This document shows, in pieces, positions 26,256 to 38,739 of a DNA stretch of 64,000 nucleotides. Every line of letters starts with the position of its first letter. Position 1 is the stretch's first letter. This DNA is from Nageia nagi. Its lineage: Eukaryota; Pinophyta. Both the position numbers and the translations under genes were made by a program. Location: positions 151,032,001 to 151,096,000 of the forward strand of contig JBITNC010000001.1 of the NCBI GenBank assembly GCA_050084985.1, read 5' to 3'. The notes beneath the pieces were generated by a model. That model made no database searches. It was not told where the DNA came from and saw nothing but the letters and a program-made list of their open reading frames with translations.

Positions 26256-29200
26256 AATGTAATATTGGGAATGTTGATACAATATATGTAACTAGAATAA
26301 TTCTCCCCCAAAAAATACAAATGGGGATGAGAATGGAGATAATAGAGATTTCTAAGCTTTGACATAAACTATTAAATTATGTTTATCATCTTCTTGTAGA
26401 TTTGTAGTTTCTATAGCATCTTATAGAAACCTACATAAATTGATCCTCATATCTGCAAAAGAAGTAGTTTGTAACAAAATATTGATATGAGTCTCTTTGT
26501 AGCATCCTATAAAAACCTATATAAATTGATCATCATATCTGTATAAGAAATAGTTTTCAACAAAATGTTGATATGAGTCTCCATGAGCTTGCACACCCGG
26601 AATAAGTAACTTGCAATCTTAAGAAGAGAAACCTACAAGCATAAGTAACTCATACATATGATCAATTACATGCATCATATATCACTTAAGGTAAATGCCA
26701 TCCAAATACTGATCAAATTTCAATCAGACTCATAAATACATGTTGTATATAAACATGCACACACATAGATAACTAAACAATGCTTTCATTATATGCTTAA
26801 AGTGTACAAATCATCACAAATAGAGAATAAAGTATCAATATGAAATAAAGTGCATAAATAAGCTCCTCTTATATGGAGGACTATAAAAAGCACATTTACA
26901 TAATGTGTACAAACAAGCATAACACTATAAAGCTAATTAATCCTCTTGGGGGTGAAGGTGACATCAGACACATAGGAATTCAATAAGAATTCAGATTTAC
27001 TCTCCCCCTTGAGGGAAACTTCACCAATCCAACTTCAAAAAGGTGCTTTGTTGGATTTTGAATAGGAAAGGCCATTCTAGACTAGAGCATCCATTTTCAA
27101 TAATAGATACTATGATCTAGATTCTTTAGGATCCACAAAAGGTTCGGATGGTTTTATGTCACTGGGCTTCTCCTCTAGAATACTAATACCATGATGGTGA
27201 AGTATATTCTTATATATGGAGGTCCTTCTCTACCACTTTTCTTTTAATTGTCACATCCTATAATGGCTAGAGCTAGCCTCACACCTAATTTGTATCTCTT
27301 TATCTTTTACTTGTTGTTCCCACATAGTTTTCTTAGTGAGCAATTCATTTTGATCTACCATAAGTTCATTCCAAGAATGTAAACACACAACCTTTTCTCC
27401 TTTCAGTATGTTGAATTTGCGGGCCATTATTTCTATTTTGACTATTATCGTAGTTAGTTTGTGGTGTAGGTAGGCATTTTATATGTCTACCCATATATTC
27501 ATATCATTTCCAAAATTTAGAGTACTCCCCATATATACGAAGAAATTCTCTTTGGGATCCATGATGATTAACCTATTGTTCATGATGAAATTATCCCATG
27601 TAATATGAAATAGTCAAGTTGAGAGAAAGAGATAGCACAAAGATACCATCACTTGGTCATTACATGTCTCATCAGAATGTGTATGACAATAAATGAAGGA
27701 TGGTGTAATATTTTCTTTATCTTTGTGAATCTATTGTCCTAATGGTTCCATCAACTATCATAATCATAATTATGACATTTTGAGAATATGGAGCCTCTCT
27801 TCTTACAACTAGTCATAAGTGATTTGCACTTTTCATTTAGCTTTTCATTTGTGATTTTGAGAAGTGTCCTTGATCATCCTTCATGCATTTTTCTTGATTT
27901 CATGCCCTACCAAGCGAGCTCCAGGACAACATAGTGCATTGAAAAGTTCATGCAATTTTAGTTCATTATGCCTTTATCATCTCTGAGGTTCTGATGCAAT
28001 AACAATTAGCTTTTATATAGTCCTACCCTAATGAGCAATTTGACATTTACATGATCCTTCATCTTAATCATGAGGATCATGTTTGTTTATTCTTTCATTT
28101 CCTCAATCAACTTGATTATTCATGGCACATCATGTTTCGTACATCATTTAATTTGCATCTTTTACAATTTATATAGTACATTAGACTACCTTGCTTGCAT
28201 CCACAGGAGTATTTTGAACTGCTCAATATTGCATGGGTAGTCTATTGATATGCACTATCAATGTACACTTTCCACATTACATGGCATGGTGATTGCAGGA
28301 TTCTACATCATCAATTTGATTTTATCTACCACTTTCCTCCTTTTTATCATCAAGCAATTCTAGAATTAGGTATATCAAATTCTAGCTCATCTGATGATGA
28401 TGCCAACTCTTTTGATTCTAGCATCCATTCACCAAATTGTGTGCCAAATGTGCCATAAATGACACCCACTTAGGTTTGTTAGTGGGAACCTTTTCTTGCT
28501 TTTTAAATAAGGAATGTAATTTCTTATCTCATTTTGTCACATCAACCTTTAAGCTTTCATGCTTTGACATTATCATTTTTGATTAATGATTTAAACATTT
28601 GTAATCCTATAAGTTCCTTTGTTTTATTTTGATAACCATTGCTTTTAAATCGACTAATAAAACTGAATAGATATCTGACTCATATTCCATGATCATGGAT
28701 ATGACCATTTTCTATGGTCTTTGTGCTAACCTTCTATAGGATGATCTATATTATTGCATTTGCATTCATGATGGATAACTTGAAAAGTCACCAAGTCAAG
28801 ATTTATAGGCCAAATCAATTCAAGATTAAGTCACAAAAAATGCCTACTTGACTAGATCACAAAGTCAAAATTTAAAGGCCAAAAAATTGGCCACAAGTCA
28901 TAAAATACTAGCTTAACTACCACATTAAGATGCACAAGGCCATAAGGTGCCACAAATAAACTTGAATTTACCAAGAGTGAGTCAAGATTATACAATAATT
29001 AAGCTTTAATTTACCAAGAGTGAGTCAAGATGCCACAATAAACAAGCTTGACTTTACCAAGAGTGAGTCAAGAGTTCATCTTGACCATGCTACTAGTTAA
29101 GATGTATATGATGAAAAAAAATAGCATTCATCCAACAAGGATGCAATTTTCATCAAATATTAAATGTTTGGATAAAGGGTGAACTTTTTTCACTTCCAAA

Positions 29201-31689
29201 AATGTGCAATCAATCCATCATCATGGATTTAACTTCCACCATGGAAGGTGTGGCAAATGTAAAAATGTGCCAAAATCCATTAACATGGATAAACTTTCAT
29301 CATAGACTTGCATTTTATACTCCCCCTTAAGATTAACTTCATCAAGAAGTGTATCATAATACAAAGCTCTATAAATATAGAGAGGAATGCATATTTTCCA
29401 ATGATACTTGTACACTTCCTTTTCAAAGCAAAAGTAATATTGCATTATTAAAATCCTCAACAAAACTTGTGGGAAAAGTTGTAAAACTTTGCATGCCAAC
29501 AAGTATATTAAGGTGCACAAAAAATTTCAAGGATAATTTTCTATCTAGGAATGCACAACATTTATAATGTTGAGAGTTTACAAACTCTATTTGTGCACAA
29601 TTAATGAGGATAGAAAAGTTTTAAGAAAGCTTACACAAGCATGTTACTTCAAATGATGTGCATGATAGAATTAGGTTTTGGGAGTTCTAAATGTTCATAT
29701 CAACAAATGTGTATAAATACACAAGAATTAATTCATAGTTTGATGCACATAAAACATTTTTATGCAATGTAAAAAATGCTTAATTTGCAACCAAGGAATA
29801 GTGCTCGCAATGCACATTCTCAACAAGTTATATGCAATTAACTAAGTATAACAAGAAATAATCAATTTTAAGCATAAGCATTTTTAAGCACAAAAGTTAA
29901 CTTATGCAACCTCCCCCTTTTTATTTTACCTAATAAAAGGACATAAGAAAAAAAAATGGGATTAAGAAATGTGCAAAAAATAAATGTTATGCTAGCAAAA
30001 AACTTGGTCTATATCTTCCATTTGCATAAAACAAGAGTACGACGCTTATGCTTATAGAAAGAAGTAATATTTTTATAAAGTGTTTGAAACACCATTGCAT
30101 AATGCATGTGGGATAAAAGGTTATGAATAGGAAAGTTTTTTCAAAAATATATGGTTGTAAAAATATATTATGAGGTAAAGCATGGCCTTCCAAAAGTGTT
30201 GAACAAATACAAAGGTGTCAAGTTCAATAAGTTACCATCCATACATGCATTAGTCATAAATATCTTTTTCTTATAGGCCATATGAAAAAAATGGCTTGTT
30301 GAAACTGTTGCTATCAATAGTGATGTGGAAAAATAAATCCCACATGCACTAGACTAAATTAAGAATCATAAATAAATAGATTTTTCTTTTTAGTTTTGTG
30401 TGTAGCTTTATTAATAAGCTACTCCTCAAGTTGGATGAGGAATATAGGTAGTGGGCCTTAACAAGTGGAACCTGCACAAAGTAGTGAGCCACAATCAATG
30501 GAACCTGCACTAAAATTTGGTGCAATAAATTTTATAAGAGCATCTCTCAAAATAATTTAAAAATATGGATAATAAAATTTATAAAAAATCACTCATTCAT
30601 TTTGGATGCCTTCCAATAATTAAGTTTTACTTTCCCTATGGGGTTAAAATGGGCATTTTGGAAGAGATTCGAGCTTAAAAAGTACACTCTTTTTGTCATT
30701 TGTATGATACCCTTAAATGCCCTATTTTAGCTTGATGCAAATTAATAAATGTGTAATGCAAAACACTAGTATATCCATTAAAAAATAACATTGCATGGAT
30801 AGTGCACCTTATTTGAATTGAAAATTTACACAAATTTCAATTTAAATATTATGCATATTTATGCACAAATAGTGTTCATATTTAATGCAACATTTCCCCT
30901 TTTTTCTTTTTCATGAAAAAATGACACAAGAAAATTGCATTAAAAAATTTCAAAGTGTGCAAAAAACTTGTTTGTAAATTATTGGTTTTCCAAAATAATA
31001 TATGCCTTTGAGAATGTATACAATTTTGCAAGAAAATGTTTCCTTGTAAAAATTGGTATATTTTAACCAAAAAATTTGATTGCTTTGAATTAAGCTAAAT
31101 TATTTTCATACATGAAAATATTTATTATTTTGCAAAAGGAATTGCAAAGGAAATAACACCTAGGGTCTTTAAATATTTAGAAAATATAAGTATTTTACAT
31201 TTAAGGCTACATGACCCTTGTTTAAAAAATATCATAGGTGGAAGCTTGGTAAAAAATAATAATAAAATTGAGGACTATAAATAATGAACTCCACATATAT
31301 TAACCATTTGCCCCATAAAAACATATTGACCACCAACAATCATTATTTGGCAGTCTTTATATAGTTTAATAAAGACTTGAGAAGGGCTAATAAATGCATA
31401 TTTGAAAAATATTTAATAAATAGGTGAGAGCATGTGCAAACAAATTATGCATATCATCAAAAAGTTCTCCACCTTTATAATATATTATTAACCCCCTTTT
31501 TTTTTATATATACTCTCACAAAAACAATTTCCCTCACCTGCTTTAATAATACCCTCACTTGTTTTTAAAAATAAGAAGGTTTGCATTTTTATTAGTAGAG
31601 GAGTGCTTAAGAAAGGGAAGAGGAGGAAGCAATGAAGCAAAAAACTTTTTAGGCAGAGTTGCAAAAGGGAACGCAACCTAGGGTGCCCC
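26256..31689 (-). other. Internal non-coding region with tandem repeats
   Basis: No retroelement protein block could be recognised. Repeats visible: a roughly 100-bp tandem pair at 26396-26590 (units with AGCATCNTATANAAACCTA and ATATGAGTCTC), and a roughly 50-bp tandem of three at 28960-29090 (units with TTTACCAAGAGTGAGTCAAG). Open frames such as 28261-28458 (+) and 29221-29520 (-) are short, unlike any family I know, and not supported. Confidence 0.5.
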
Positions 31690-32035
31690 TACAAAGGTTT
31701 CACAAAAGCCTTGTTGGGGCTATCGCCTCCCCATAGGGACACATGCCTCCCTTGGATGTGCATGGCCCTTTTGGGGCTATTTCTTCCCCATAGGGAAATG
31801 TGCCTCCCTTAGGAGTGTGTGGACCTATTGGGGTGGCAAGCACCTCCCCTTAAGGACTTGCATGTCCCTTGGGGAAACTGCAGCCCTGTTGGGTGGATGT
31901 GTTCCCTCAAGACACATGCCTCCCTTAGGGAGAGCATAGGCCTATTGGGGGTCAATGCCTCCCTTCAAGGACTTGCACTTCCCTTGGGGAGAGCATAGCC
32001 ATGTTGGGGTGATGTGCTTCCATTAAGGACACACA
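31690..32035. repeat. GC-richer minisatellite, about 57-60-bp unit, six copies
   Basis: Units repeat the elements CCTNTTGGGG, CCTCCC, NAAGGAC or AGGGACAC, CATGCCTCCCTTNGG and GCATGG. The base composition is far richer in G+C than the surrounding DNA. It sits in what would be the 5' leader of the Copia-like element. Confidence 0.7.
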
Positions 32036-32778
32036 TTTTTTTTATTTTAATAATATATAGAAAGAAAAAAATTCTATATAAAAATACAAAATATACAACA
32101 ATTATTATTATTATTTAAATACAGAAAAAATTTGTAAAAAAAATAGTTTTTTTTTATTATCTCATTTTTTTAATGCTTAAAAAATTGCAAGAGTTTGTGC
32201 TTTTATTTGTTACAATAACAAACAATTGTAATAAAATAACTTCATATACACTACAAAAAAATTGCAAGAGTAGAATAGTTTTTTTTTGTAAATAGAACTT
32301 AATTACAAAAATCAATAATTAGATTTTTGTTATTTTGCATTAATGAAATATCCAACATAACATGTATGTTTCCATTTGCAATATAATAATTAAAAAAAAT
32401 TGCAAAAAATAATTGCAACTTTATAAAAATATCTTTAGAATAGTTTAAAATCTAAAAAAAATTAAATTTTGACTATGTACAAAAAATAGAAGCACTAATT
32501 TTTAAAATTAAAAATCTAACCATATACCATACCTTAGATCTAATTTTAAATACTACTAACATAAAGAATGTTAGATCTTAGCCATTTACATCTAGCATAA
32601 AGCATGTTACTTAGAAATATCAAATTCCAACTTCAAAAAATAAGAAATTGAAATTGATCAACCATTGAAGTTTCAAAAAACAAAATGAAGCAAGATTAGA
32701 GGATAGGTTTACCTTTGAATTTTGAGGAGAGTTACCTCAAGATCACCAAGTAAAACTTGAAGAAGATCACCACAAGGT
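32036..32778. other. AT-rich leader of the Copia-like element
   Basis: Poly-A/T-rich sequence between the minisatellite and the primer site. No gene is seen. It is the region just downstream of the 5' LTR on the minus strand. Confidence 0.4.
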
Positions 32779-32791
32779 GGCTTTGATACCA
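32779..32791 (-). other. Primer-binding site, tRNA-Met type
   Basis: The minus strand reads TGGTATCAAAGCC one base inside the LTR end (CCATCA). This is the usual plant tRNA-Met primer site with one difference (CAAAG for CAGAG). Confidence 0.8.
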
Positions 32792-32792
32792 T

Positions 32793-33212
32793 TGATGGAA
32801 ATTGAAGGATTCCATTACCCAAGAACACTTGTAGGACCTCCATCAAATATAGCAATTATTCTAAACTAAGAACAAAGAATCAATCACACTAAACTGACAC
32901 AATATATATAGAGGTTCCTCCAACTAAGGGAGTGCATCCATTTCACTTGGAAATCTCTATATATCTCCATGGATATTTACAATAGACAACACTAACTCTC
33001 TTATAAGCTCTCATACCTATTCTAACATATCATACTTCAAGTATCTAAGTGTGTTTTTCTCCTACTCATGGGGTCCTTTTATAGGACTCTAAGTTAACCC
33101 TAGGTGGTTAGTAAAATTAACCACCTATGGTTAATTGACCATGAATTTACAATAAGAATTATTATATTTGAGTGTGTAGGCCACTCTTCACATGGGTGCT
33201 CCACCTAATCAT
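32793..33212 (-). repeat. 5' LTR of Copia-like element, truncated by insertion
   Basis: TGATGGAAATTGAAGG through CCACCTAATCA matches 25599-26023. It has the same TATAAAAGG box on the minus strand (33075-33083). Similarity ends abruptly at 33211, where the family A LTR begins. The continuation in the intact copy is CATGATGAACAAT. Confidence 0.85.
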
Positions 33213-33679
33213 TGTATTATTTTAGAATTACACTCTAAATTATGGTAATTCTATTATTCTTTATTCTTTAGTCCTCGGGAGTTATGTATATAAGAGTGCC
33301 TGGGAGGGATATTATTCTCTTAGAGTCTCCAAGAGTAAAAAATTTTGTATTTTTTAATTCTTGTTAAATCCTCCTCATCTCATTTATTTCCCTTAGAGTG
33401 GTAGAAGTTATGTACATAATAGTGCTTGAGACTCATATTATTTTCTTCATGCTCAAGAATTATGTGAGTAGGAATACCGAAAGTTATGTCAATAGCAGTT
33501 AAATCATGTCATCTTCTTCAAGATACCTAGGAGAATTGTAGAAGATACCTAAGAGTCATGTATATAAGACTATATAGGAATTATATTTATTGCATTAGGT
33601 TCTTTAAGAATTATTGACACAAGTGTCCAAGACTTGCATAAATGTAGAGCCAAATTTTTGAAGAATATCAACAAAGCTT

Positions 33680-34170
33680 AATGATTCTAAGAGATGATGT
33701 CACAATTTTTGGTTGAAATTAGCGGGTCCTAGAGCAAGCAATGGTAGGTACAAAATTTTTAAGATCATCAATAGAGCCTACCAATTTTGAGAGATGATGT
33801 CACATTTTTTGATCAAAATCTGCAAGTCTTGGAGGAACCAGAGTATCAATTGAGCCCATTGATTCTAAGAGATTATGTCACATTTTTTGATCAAAATTAG
33901 CAATTCCTAGAGCAAACAATGGCAGGTGCAAATTTTTAAATAGTATCATTGATTCTAAGAGATGACATCACATTTTTCAATCAAAATTAGCAGGTCCTAA
34001 AGGTACCAGAGTATCAATAGAGCCTACCGATTTTGAGAGATGATGTCACATTTTTTGATCAAAATTAGTGAGTCCTAAAGAAGCCAAAATATCAATAGAG
34101 CCCATCAATTTTGAGAGATGACATCATGATTTTTAGCTCAAATTAATAGGTCTCAAAAGAACCAAATTAT
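33680..34170 (+). promoter_or_regulatory. U3 tandem repeats with decayed TGACGTCA sites
   Basis: Six imperfect repeats of 75-100 bp each carry GAGATGATGTCACA or a variant, then TTTTGATCAAAATTAGC. The 8-mers are TGATGTCA at 33695, 33795 and 34041, TGACATCA at 33963 and 34119, and TTATGTCA at 33873. Both main forms are one deamination from TGACGTCA, the bZIP core. They lie 600-1000 bp upstream of the TATA box. Enhancer function is inferred. Confidence 0.5.
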
Positions 34171-34732
34171 TGATAGAGCTCAAAAGAAGAATAAAGACTT
34201 GCCAAACAAATATGAGAGTAATAAATAAGGAACACTCAGGTCCACTTCATCTTAAGTGTTTGACCCCTAGGTTAATGTGTCGATATTGATTCATTTCCAC
34301 ATAATAATAGTAGTTTTTCTTGAAACAAGTTAACATAATGTCTATCAACCAACATTACTCTAATTACTAACATCTATAGTAGAGATCATAAAGATTGCAG
34401 AGAAGTAGATAGTAGATGACAAAGCATAATACCATATCTTACCAATCAATGTGCAATCAAATTATTACTCAATTAGCTATAGTGCTATCTTCAATCAGCT
34501 ACAAGGTCAAAGAAGGAACAATCAATGACATTTCAAAAGGATTGCAACTCTATTGACATGGCTATTTAGAAATTGGAAATTCTCAGATAGTCATGTTGAT
34601 TAGTACTTATTCACTATGTAATCTAGCACAATTATAGCATTTATGTAAATAGTGCTATTTTAATTATTTCATTCAATGCTAGCAATTATGTATATTAATG
34701 AAATCCAACCACCCAAGGAGGGGGGGAGGTTG

Positions 34733-34740
34733 TATAAATA
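34733..34740 (+). promoter_or_regulatory. TATA box of family A LTR
   Basis: TATAAATA within the LTR, after a purine-rich run, some 460 bp before the LTR end. It is the best TATA match there. Confidence 0.55.
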
Positions 34741-35197
34741 GATAGCTTTTAGAAATAAAAAGGTTGAACATTTTAGCAAATTTGCCCAAATATGTTATTG
34801 CTTTTGTAAGTGTTATGTATGAAATATTTTCTTCAAATTATAGTTATGTATTGTGATTGCAAGACCTAGGAGCAAGATAGTTTTCTATTCTTAATCTTGG
34901 CTATGGATTACTACCTATGCTGTAATGCCTGGGTTTTAAATTTCTTATTTTAGCTATTTTTATTTATTTATCTTTTTCATGTAACTCTTTTATATTTTTA
35001 TTCCTTTCCTATCACTTTTAACCTTGAATATAGATAGGAACTAGCTTATAAATTAGAAATTGAGAAAAAAACCAACACGAGCACATCCCCACCACTTGTT
35101 GCTCTTTCAAGGAATCTACCATTATGGGTAGTGGAGAACATGATCATAACAAACCCTTGAGGTTATGTTATATCAATAAATAGTAGCCAATTCCATT

Positions 35198-35217
35198 TTT
35201 GGCATGCTCAATGGGAC
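35198..35217 (+). other. Primer-binding-site-like sequence
   Basis: TTTGGCATGCTCAATGGGAC lies 2 bp after the LTR end and is conserved in the other copy. It resembles primer sites of plant Tat elements in position and in its TTGGC start. The tRNA is not identified. Confidence 0.6.
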
Positions 35218-35447
35218 ATGAGCTAAATTCCATAATTAGTGAGTGTTGTTAAGTTTAATAACCTTATTTGGTGGGCTATCAATTAAATCTTTCAAGATTA
35301 TAAGGTCCTTTCAACCTTATTGGTGACTTTATTATCAACTAGTTAATATTTTGAACCTTAGCATCTCCAAAACATAGACTAACTAGAAGTAGTGCTAGAA
35401 ATTCTTTTAGATAACCTAGGTTTCAAGAGCTATCAATTCCTCATGGG

Positions 35448-36720
35448 ATGACTAGGAAAAATATTTCTTAGATTGTGTCTCTTTTGGTCCCTTTAAGGGA
35501 AACCCCTTTGTCAGTTGTATTTGACTCATTCCTAAAAAATCCTTCATTTCCTATACATTCTTCAAGTATGGCCCAACCAGTAGATTTTTCTATCTAGAAT
35601 AATAGTCATCCTTTGGTTGTAGCTGCTAATTCACCTCCTATACCTCAAGTAGCTTTCAAATTTTTTCTTAAGTATGATGGCTTTGAAAAGACACCATATG
35701 AATATTCTCAAGATGTATCTTTATTGGCTTCAAACTTTGATATTACTAATGAAAACATGATGACTGAGTTATTATCACACTCTTTTGAAGGCAAAGTAGT
35801 TGAGTGGTTCAAAACTCTTACCTTCTAATCTATACATTCATGGGGAGAGTTATATCAAGATTTAATTAAAAGGTTTGCTATAGATGGTGATGATAGCATG
35901 TTCCTTAGCCTCATAGCATGTATCAAAAGATATCCTCATGAATATATTGATGATTTCAATATCAGATTTGGAAGAATATGGAAGTCTATACCAGCAAGGA
36001 TTAGACCAACAAACGCACAAGCTTTGGTGTATTATAAGAAATATTTTATTCCTAACCTTAATATGCTTATTTTCATGTCATGAGATACATTCTTAGATAT
36101 TTACTAGACAACAAAAATTGTAAAACATACCCTAGTGTCCTCTGGTAAAATGCATCCCAAAATAATCATGCCTGTATTTCCAAGTTTACCTCCCAAGTAA
36201 GATCCACAAATAGATCACCCTAGATTTTTGGCCTTACCACCTCCTCCCAAACCTATTGTCCAAAATTGCTAGTAGCATTACCCACTCTTACATCCACAAG
36301 TACTAGTACTGAACCTAAATCTCAAGACGAGGAAAGAATAAGGTAGTTGAAGGTAACTATTAGAAATCTAACTAATAAGCTCACTCTACAAGAAAGGAAA
36401 AATCATGGTTTTAATTATAGAAGATATAATAATTAGTATAAAAAAAGATTCCAATCCAAATTCAACCAGCTAAAATAGTTAAATCCTTCTAAAATAATTG
36501 AGAATGCTATTATGACTAGTTCTACAGGTAGTGCTACTTTGAACATTGTAAAATGGTGTCCACCATGTTTAGCTCCTCATTTTTTAGATTTATGTGCAAT
36601 GTATCAACATCAATATTTGGAATTACATTTTGATCAAATGGTAGAACCTACTTCAGATCCTATTTCTGATCTCACAATGGTCAACTTTTGGGTTCTGGGA
36701 TATGTTAGAGAATAAGCAAA
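35448..36720 (+). pseudogene. Family A Gag
   Basis: Forms the virus-like particle. One frame runs from an ATG at 35448 to 36083 with a few TAG stops (35473, 35595, 35827). The capsid-type block covers about 35640-36070 with KYDGFEKTPYEYSQDVSLL, EGKVVEWFKTLTF, ELYQDLIKRFA and YPHEYIDDFNIRFG, the usual Retrotrans_gag pattern. After frame changes, a C-x2-C-x3-H-x4-C zinc knuckle (WCPPCLAPHFLDLC) occurs at about 36554-36600. The start is uncertain; an in-frame ATG at 35568 is an alternative. The other family A copy has the same arrangement. Confidence 0.75.
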
Positions 36721-37141
36721 TTATGTTCAAACTAGAGCAACTTCTTCAATAGTTCCATAATAGCTTCAAGCCACTCAGTAATATTGAGCTTCCACTCAAG
36801 CCCAACCTAAACCTAAGAAAGCTAAGGATCCCTTAGCTCAACCTTAAAACCAATATCATTAAGTCCCATTTAATCTGGGTACTATTTCATCAAACCCAAG
36901 TACTAATGTCTTGGGTGAAACAAATCCTGCTGCAACTAAAAAAGAAGTCCTAGAGAAAGAAAGGCCCAGTACATTGAGATATCCTTTCATAACTGATTGG
37001 ATTAAAGAAAAGGCTACTCAATATTTTAAAACACATTAGCAAGTAGAACTAAGTAATTCTATCTCATATGCTCCATAGAATATTGTGGAAGAATTAAAGA
37101 AAACTTCTTCTAGGATGATGATGTAGAAAAATCCTTCTAGG

Positions 37142-37612
37142 ATGATGATGTTTGATGCATTAAAGATACCAGGTCAATTAGATATTTTCCAAGAAGCTTT
37201 AAAGTTAAGAAATAGTAAAAAGAGAGCAAATGAAGAGAATCCTATCTATGCCACATATAAAGTTGTCCCTTTAACTCTAATAGGTATAACAAGACCCTCA
37301 CCTTTCTATTTATCCCTAAGATTAGAAGGTTGGGTAGTGAACAACTATATGATTGATACTAGAGTTGCAATAACTATTATCTTTAAAATAGTTGCAGATG
37401 AAATGAAGTTGTACATTACAAGATGTATTAATGGTGTCATACAATTAGATTCTTCCTCAATAGATTTAGTTGGTAGTGTTAAAGGTGTTCAAATAATGTT
37501 GAATGCCTTCCCTAATATTCATGTTGTCCAAGATATTATTGTAGTTGATCTTCCACTTTTATTCAAAATATGTCTTTCTAGAGAATTTATTGCTAAATTG
37601 GGGGATACCTAG
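37142..37612 (+). pseudogene. Family A aspartic protease
   Basis: Open for 156 codons. The protease core has LRLEGWVVNNYMIDTRVAIT near residues 60-80, followed by ADEMKLYITRCINGVIQLD and a hydrophobic DIIVVDLPLLFKICLSREF segment. The catalytic D-T-G is D-T-R here, so it is inactive. The left copy still reads DTGA. Normally it would process Gag and Pol. Confidence 0.75.
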
Positions 37613-37889
37613 CCTTAGAATATAATCATCTTCCATTCCCTTTCCAAAAATAAGGTAAATATTTTGAATGAAGGCACCAAAACTATCCATATCAAGAGGA
37701 TCAATGAACCAAAATGTATGAATGATCCACAACCAGTGGAGGTATTTGAAAGTGACACACTAAGGTAATCACTACTAAAAACTAAAGTTCTTTTAGTAAA
37801 TGATCTAAATTATCAGGTCATAGATGCTGGCATGGGAAAGTATTATCTATATGAGAAAGCCTAGCCAATCTCAATTAATACTGATAAAG

Positions 37890-38330
37890 AACATAAGGTA
37901 TGGATAATGTATTTTGATGGTTCTTAATGTAGACTTGGATGTGGAGCTAGAGTGGTCTTCAAATCTCCTAAGGGAATTACTAAAAGATTCTCCTTTTGAT
38001 TCACATGGACTTGTACAAATAATGCTACTAAATATGAAGCCTTTTGTTTAGGTTTATCTAAAGTAATTAATATAGGCATCAGATGCCTGATTGTCCATGG
38101 TGATTCTGAATTGGTTATCAAGTAGGTTTAAAAATTAGATTAGTGCAAAACATCATTATCTGAATAACTATAAGAACAAAGTGTGGGACTTATTAGAGTC
38201 ATTTTTGGCTATCAATTTTATATCTATTCCTAGAAGGCATAACCAAATAGCTAATGCACTTACTAGAAGAGGGGCACATTATAACCTTGCTCATTATAAA
38301 AGAGAAACTCTTGGAGTCAAAGTTTAGTGT
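37890..38330 (+). pseudogene. Archaeal-type RNase H domain, upstream of RT
   Basis: Degrades RNA in RNA:DNA hybrids during reverse transcription. It shows, in order, MYFDGS (first Asp), CTNNATKYEAFCLGLSK (Glu), CLIVHGDSELVIK (second Asp) and RRHNQIANALTRRG, where the last acid is Asn. This is the plant Tat aRNH pattern; compare FDGS, NNNVEYEALI and IGDSLLIVNQV in family B at 49100-49330. Several TAG/TAA/TGA stops interrupt it. Its position between protease and RT is notable, because family B and most Tat elements place it after RT-RNase H. Confidence 0.75.
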
Positions 38331-38739
38331 AGGCATTTAGTACCTGATGCTAAAAACTTCTAGCAAGTATTTGAATTTGATGAGCATATTGTAAACTTCC
38401 TCATAGATGAAGCAGTGGCTCACACTTTTGGTACTTAGGAAATGCCTAATTATTTCTAAGAATTAGATTTCATTCAACTCAAAAATAATATAATACCAAA
38501 AGGATTGCTCTCTTTTGAAATACCATTTGATTTAGAAGATGTCCTAAAGGCTAAGTCTTTGATCATCCTCAAGGAGAATTATGTTGAGCTAGAGGTAGAA
38601 CTTAGAAAGTATATAAAAATTAGTTCAGAGTGTTTTGATGTAGAAAAAGCTACTATGTCTCAGATTTATCATGACTTTTCCTAAGTAATTGCTTAGACTT
38701 ATGATGATCTTAAGACATATGATAAACATGTCATCCAAC

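Larger units (their letters stand above)
25599..33212 (-). mobile_element. Copia-like LTR element without recognisable genes (LARD-like)
   Basis: Minus-strand element. The 3' LTR is 25599-26246, the polypurine tract is 26247-26255, the internal region runs to 32778, the tRNA-Met-type primer site is 32779-32791, and the 5' LTR from 32793 is interrupted at 33212 by the family A element. LTRs begin TGTTGGAATT and end CCATCA on the minus strand, a common Copia look. The 6.5-kb internal region shows no gag, protease, integrase or RT blocks on either strand, so it looks like a large non-autonomous derivative. Its missing LTR end should lie beyond the right edge of the window. Confidence 0.8.
33213..35195 (+). 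repeat. 5' LTR of family A element (second copy), 1983 bp
   Basis: TGTATTATTTTAGAATTACA to CAATTCCA, followed two bases later by the primer-site-like sequence. It aligns with the minus-strand LTR at 2381-4330. A TATAAATA box at 34733-34740, just after a purine-rich GGAGGGGGGGAGG, marks the likely start of transcription. Confidence 0.85.

Noticed and set aside
28261-28458. 65-codon plus-strand ORF with a Ser/Asp-rich stretch
   Set aside because: It lies antisense inside a non-coding LTR element, has no homologous motif and no supporting context; chance ORF.
31690-32035. Minisatellite as a CRISPR-like array
   Set aside because: Units are contiguous and diverged without unique spacers, and the genome is plant.
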